NCBI GenBank assembly: GCA_900696645.1
Contig: CAADGV010000033.1
Span: 310,001-374,000 of the forward strand
DNA from: an uncultured Chlorobiota bacterium
GTDB lineage: Bacteria > Bacteroidota > Ignavibacteria > UBA10030 > UBA6906
DNA: 64,000 bases
Direction: 5' to 3'
Shown here one piece after another: positions 60,839 to 64,000 of the stretch. The position numbers and the translations under genes were made by a program. The notes beneath the pieces are model-generated. The model had not been told where the DNA came from. It saw nothing but the letters and a program-made list of their open reading frames with translations, and made no database searches. Numbering within the stretch: the first letter of the stretch is position 1; each line of letters opens with the position of its first letter.

Positions 60839-61423
60839 CTATTGGGGAATAGGCCTGACCGCGTCATGTTGATTCTTCCTTGCCTCCCATTCCCTCTTGA
60901 GCATGGCGAATTGGAGTTCACTTCCCCATTTCCCTTTGAAGAAGATATTCTCGACAAAATGGCCTTCCTGCCTGAACCCCAGGCTTTGCAGGAGTCGGAT
61001 TGATGCAGCGTTCTCTGCGTCCACTGTTTCAACTACGCGATGAATCTGTTGTGTGCCAAACAAAAAGGAGAGGATGCCGTTCAGAGCCTCTTTGGCGTGT
61101 CCCTTTCGTTGCTCGCGGTGGGAGATTGTGATCCCGATTTCAGCGATTCTTGTATCCTGTTCATTGAGTCGGATTGCGCAATCGCCAACGAGCTTGCCCG
61201 TTTCCTTGTTCTCAATCCCGTATTGAACCCAGTCACCTGCAACACCGAATTGTTTGTCACGCTGGCCCTCGATGAACTCAGCGGCCTGTGCAAGAGTCAT
61301 TACATCGAAGGTTTGATACTTTGTTACTTCGGGATTTGAACGGTAGCTGTGAAAATCGGCCAGATCTCCGGGTCTGAGATTTCTTATGCTGAGTCTTGAA
61401 GTGGTAATGTTCATCGTCTGCAT
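60839..61423 (-). CDS. GNAT-family N-acetyltransferase (RimJ/RimL-like)
   Basis: Acetyltransferase of 194 residues that moves an acetyl group from acetyl-CoA to an amine. Seen: TTSRLSIRNLRPGDLADFHSYRSNPEV, motif A region AEIGITISHREQRKGHAKEALNGI (pyrophosphate-binding QRKGHA), and VDAENAASIRLLQSLGFRQEGHF. The fold and order match RimJ/L enzymes, which act on ribosomal proteins or antibiotics. The substrate is unknown. Confidence 0.92.
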   Translation of the reverse strand: MQTMNITTSRLSIRNLRPGDLADFHSYRSNPEVTKYQTFDVMTLAQAAEFIEGQRDKQFGVAGDWVQYGIENKETGKLVGDCAIRLNEQDTRIAEIGITISHREQRKGHAKEALNGILSFLFGTQQIHRVVETVDAENAASIRLLQSLGFRQEGHFVENIFFKGKWGSELQFAMLKREWEARKNQHDAVRPIPQ

Positions 61424-61462
61424 CAGGGTGAAAGTGGATATCGAAACATAATAGCAGGCTAA

Positions 61463-62287
61463 TCAATTCTTGAAATCAAGCCTGCCGATAAGATATTGTG
61501 AATACCAATCCTTCTGCTCGATTTGGTGATTCGCCTGTAGCACAAAACAGACGTACTGGTTGCCATTCACCTCGAAGAATATATGCTTCTTCTTGACAAC
61601 CTCCCGGTCAGTGCAATCGTCGCACGCAGGTTCATTCGTAGCCACGGTGCGGATATGAAAAGAGCCCCCTTCAACAACCACCTTGAACGGATATTTGCCC
61701 GTCCTGAACTCGCGAGGATTTCCGTACGGATACAACATGACAATGTCAGGTTCATGAATTTGTGTCGGCTTCCTGCTCAGTGCGGTGTCTACGAAACCCA
61801 AAACAAAGTTCCCTTTCTTGATAAGAAACCTGCTCCCTCTCTCCAGCTCCAGGCTGTATTCGTTGTTTCGTAGAGTCTCGTAATCGCCCGGCGAAATCTG
61901 GAACGAATCCCGCATTCCGGTGCTGCTCATAATGGTCACTGTATCGGGATTGCCGTTGTCCATCCTGACCGGATACCAGCGCGTCCGCTGCGGCATCGAA
62001 ACAACAACACTCTCCTGCTGGACAAACACTTGTGTATTCAGAAACCAAATCGATGCAATAATGAATGCAGCCGATCCGCCAAGCTTCAGGAACCCCATGC
62101 GAAAACTTGTTTCTTGTGCAATGCCACCGAGGAATCTGTAGACAATGCATGAAAGGGCAAATGCGGCAAAGAAGGCGCTCAGAGGTTTACCGCCATCCTG
62201 AAAGAAAAAAATCGAGCATCCGATTAGTCCGACCGTAATCAAGGTGACGAGGACTATGTCCTCGAGGTTCTTTTTGTCAACCGGCAT
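61463..62287 (-). CDS. Membrane protein with large extracytoplasmic domain, unknown function
   Basis: A 274-residue protein, not recognised. Three helices occupy the N-terminal third (IVLVTLITVGLIGCSIFFF, PLSAFFAAFALSCIVYRFL and LGGSAAFIIASIWFL); the rest is a strand-rich domain outside the cytoplasm with a CDDC pair (residues about 226-229) that may bind metal or form a disulfide. It starts 1 base after the upstream unknown and is probably made with it. Confidence 0.7.
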   Translation of the reverse strand: MPVDKKNLEDIVLVTLITVGLIGCSIFFFQDGGKPLSAFFAAFALSCIVYRFLGGIAQETSFRMGFLKLGGSAAFIIASIWFLNTQVFVQQESVVVSMPQRTRWYPVRMDNGNPDTVTIMSSTGMRDSFQISPGDYETLRNNEYSLELERGSRFLIKKGNFVLGFVDTALSRKPTQIHEPDIVMLYPYGNPREFRTGKYPFKVVVEGGSFHIRTVATNEPACDDCTDREVVKKKHIFFEVNGNQYVCFVLQANHQIEQKDWYSQYLIGRLDFKN

Positions 62288-62288
62288 G

Positions 62289-63155
62289 TCAGTTGCTGTT
62301 CCGGAATGTGAATGATAGAAAGCTTAGGCTTGTTTGAGGGCTCATAAGGCTCTTGAATACGGTGCAAATGAGACAAAAACCCGACGCAGAGTCAAGTGGT
62401 AGGTCATCATTTGGGTATTTGAACGAGTATAGTGGATCGCCGGGAGTTGGAGATGGTGTGTAGGAACGAGCGAATTCATGCTCCAAATATTCGTGGATAC
62501 TCCAACGCACATTGTTGAGCAATTCAGCCATCGTTGTACTGTGATATTCAAAAATGTCGTGTTGAAATCGTCCTTGGAAGTCTTCAAGAGCCTGCAATCC
62601 ATCCAACCGAGAGACTTCAATGCCGTTTTCAGCGAGGAGTTCTGTGAGACTCTTCGCAACTCTGGTCAGGCGAGAAAGATTGTGTTTCGAGATATTGCCA
62701 CAAATTGTGGTGAACCGCCCTCGCTGTAACTTTAGTGTTGTGTTGATCTCAATGCTCGGGAACCATACTTCCACTTGAATGATTGATTCCAGCCAGTCTT
62801 TGAGTCTTGTGACATCCGGGAGAAGTTTATTTTGATTCTTGGAGCTATTGAGCTTGGGTGCCTGAGCCGTCTTGTGCAATGCGTCGATCAGTGATCCGTT
62901 GACGCCGAGAAGGGATGAATCGACGCGTTCAAGAAGGTCGGCAAATAGCACGTTGAAAAGCTCCCGTCGTGCGGGAGAAACCAACGTTGCTTGGATCTGA
63001 ACGTTCCCTTCAGACAATTTCAGCATTTCGCGATTGACCATCGATTGAAGAGACTGAACAACGAACTGCAAGATGATAGCTTCTCTTTCAATCTCGTTGA
63101 AACCAGATGAATCGGGCGCTGGAAGCATGTCAAGATCGATAAACTCCGAATGCAA
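62289..63155 (-). CDS. Protein of unknown function
   Basis: A 288-residue soluble, helical protein without a family I can name. The N-terminal half has FNEIEREAIILQFVVQSLQSMVNREMLKL and FNVLFADLLERVDSSLLG; the middle, VTRLKDWLESIIQVEVWFPSIEIN. The start is TTG at 63155, or ATG at 63128; neither has a strong ribosome site. It overlaps the upstream gene by 26 bases and abuts the next, so the three look like one operon. Confidence 0.6.
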   Translation of the reverse strand: MHSEFIDLDMLPAPDSSGFNEIEREAIILQFVVQSLQSMVNREMLKLSEGNVQIQATLVSPARRELFNVLFADLLERVDSSLLGVNGSLIDALHKTAQAPKLNSSKNQNKLLPDVTRLKDWLESIIQVEVWFPSIEINTTLKLQRGRFTTICGNISKHNLSRLTRVAKSLTELLAENGIEVSRLDGLQALEDFQGRFQHDIFEYHSTTMAELLNNVRWSIHEYLEHEFARSYTPSPTPGDPLYSFKYPNDDLPLDSASGFCLICTVFKSLMSPQTSLSFLSFTFRNSN

Positions 63156-64000
63156 TGATCGTCAAGGTGTGCCGCAAAGCGCATGTCAAACAGAATCTTT
63201 GCTTTCGCCTAACGGCTCGGCAAACAACGCCGCCGTTTTGCGAACTATCAAATGACAAATTTCTCGTGAGCAAAACGGTGGAACGAGCAAAACGTGCGAA
63301 TCGTTCATAGGAAGCAGTGACTGAACCGGCACGAGGGTTATCATGCCCCAGCGTGTCCTTGATCAGGTTGGCAACGTAGTTGAAGGCAAGGTGCGCGCTC
63401 ATGAAGGGCTCATCCGTAAGATAGAAATTCTCGTGCAGGGGATATTCTGCATCTGCGCCAAATGTTGCCGCTTCCTGCTTAATGGAGCTGTCAAGCAGAC
63501 CGGCAAATAAATAGTGGCGTGCGAGCGAATCCTCTACAATGACTTTGTCCAGATATGTGGTAACATGCCCATACCAGTACACTTGCAAATCAATGCCGCC
63601 GCATGGGGCGGCATTTGAACTTAGGACACCACCAGAAAGGAATGGAGATGGAGGCTCCGCTCCCGGATTTTGAACCGGGTATGAAACGTTGAACGGCAGA
63701 GTGAACTCCTTGTAAACTCCCGCACTGTCAAAATCGCCGGCAAGGAGTATCTGGTCAGCCAGTATCTGGGCGTTGCCTTTGCATTGCACAATACAATGCG
63801 CGACCGTATCGCCCGCCGAAAATGGTTGATCTATTTTGGGCCTGAATGTTGCCCACCAATCGGTTTGTTTGTAATGATACTCGTTGTCCGGCACTGCAGA
63901 TTTGACCATGAAACCCGCGGAATCAGGTGGAGTTAGAAAACGTGCTGAGTCTCCGTCTGGGTGCAAAGTGGGATGTTTGTATTTGAAGTACTCTCTAATC
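63130..64000 (-). CDS. Probable secreted protein of unknown function (5' end outside window)
   Basis: The frame is open to the right window edge (reading IREYFKYKHPTL before the TTG at 63966), so the N-terminus is missing. The visible ~289 residues are strand-rich and polar, with segments such as FSAGDTVAHCIVQCKG and GGIDLQVYWYGHVTTYLDKVIVED that resemble carbohydrate-binding-like beta-sandwich parts of surface proteins in this phylum, followed by a helical segment. The last 25 residues overlap the next gene. The family is not recognised. Confidence 0.6.
   Translation of the reverse strand, partial: IREYFKYKHPTLHPDGDSARFLTPPDSAGFMVKSAVPDNEYHYKQTDWWATFRPKIDQPFSAGDTVAHCIVQCKGNAQILADQILLAGDFDSAGVYKEFTLPFNVSYPVQNPGAEPPSPFLSGGVLSSNAAPCGGIDLQVYWYGHVTTYLDKVIVEDSLARHYLFAGLLDSSIKQEAATFGADAEYPLHENFYLTDEPFMSAHLAFNYVANLIKDTLGHDNPRAGSVTASYERFARFARSTVLLTRNLSFDSSQNGGVVCRAVRRKQRFCLTCALRHTLTIIAFGVYRS

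Noticed and set aside
62342-62659. Alternative minus-strand frame suggesting a frameshift in the unknown gene at 62289-63155
   Set aside because: The main frame is continuous through this region to a normal stop that abuts the next gene, so no frameshift is needed.
63209-63260. GCCTAAC ... resembling an integron attC end
   Set aside because: Only one consensus arm is present; no matching GTTRRRY arm with the required spacing, no integrase or cassette.
1-64000. CRISPR arrays, insertion sequences, prophage or defence systems
   Set aside because: No regularly spaced repeats, transposase, integrase or known defence genes were found; base composition appears even along the window.

Overview
The window looks like chromosomal DNA of a free-living bacterium from the Bacteroidota/Chlorobiota/Ignavibacteriota (FCB) group, probably an Ignavibacteria-like lineage rather than classical Bacteroidia. 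Three things point there. (i) Six intergenic promoter candidates share one architecture, TTG, exactly 20 nt, then TANNTTTG (or TANNTTGG), which is the Bacteroidota -33/-7 pattern. (ii) A secreted metalloprotease carries a type IX-secretion-like C-terminal sorting domain, and a bacillithiol-type deacetylase (BshB1) is present. (iii) Many genes nevertheless have clear Shine-Dalgarno sequences (AGGAGG, GGAGG, AAGGA), which are rare in Bacteroidia. Base composition looks even, around 50% GC. I see no insertion sequence, prophage, integron or CRISPR array, and no gene-free stretch longer than about 250 bases.

Layout. 1-2.6 kb: sensor kinase (cut by the window edge), a response regulator with an odd C-terminus, and a nitrilase-family hydrolase. 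2.7-13.5 kb: one co-directional run encoding a secreted unknown, a BamD-like lipoprotein, an acyl-CoA thioesterase, an FG-GAP/VCBS repeat protein, a T9SS-type metalloprotease, and a complete cytochrome c maturation set ccmABCDEF, including a 44-residue CcmD and a CxxxY-type CcmE. 13.6-14.8 kb (minus): bshB1 and a DUF2231 membrane protein. 15-22.4 kb (plus): TPR protein, xseAB, dxs, ribD, ribE, secG, tRNA-Lys(CTT). 22.5-27.6 kb (plus): YgfZ-like folate-binding protein, AlkZ-related protein, LOG-family protein, tmRNA, dapF, lipid-kinase-like protein. 27.6-36.3 kb (minus): yqeY-mutS2-accC-BCCP-purL, a Rieske protein and an SDR. 36.5-40.2 kb (plus): secreted peroxiredoxin, Rof-like protein, TolB-like lipoprotein, M28 peptidase with PDZ. 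40.2-46.7 kb (minus): a long run of small metabolic and metal-binding proteins ending upstream with tryptophanase. 47-54.7 kb: unknown, peroxiredoxin, RND efflux operon tetR-tolC-acrA-acrB. 54.9-64 kb: apt/enoyl-CoA hydratase, an orphan RelA/SpoT-hydrolase-like HD protein, lrp-glnA, and a terminal cluster of unknown secreted or membrane proteins.

How it works together. The ccm run supplies haem export and attachment for c-type cytochromes. bshB1, the two peroxiredoxins, the Rieske protein and the hemerythrin suggest handling of oxygen and thiol redox stress. dxs, dapF, ribDE, purL, apt, accC/BCCP and glnA are core metabolism. The Lrp-glnA arrangement suggests amino-acid-responsive nitrogen control.

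The least ordinary items are the HD protein at 56732-57946, the response regulator whose H-box-like segment has Asp where His is expected, the promoter-then-hairpin leader in front of yqeY-mutS2, the Rof-like gene coupled to a secreted peroxiredoxin, and the unknown trio at the right edge. No clearly undescribed defence or mobile system is visible. All functional calls rest on reading motifs by eye; no database search was run.
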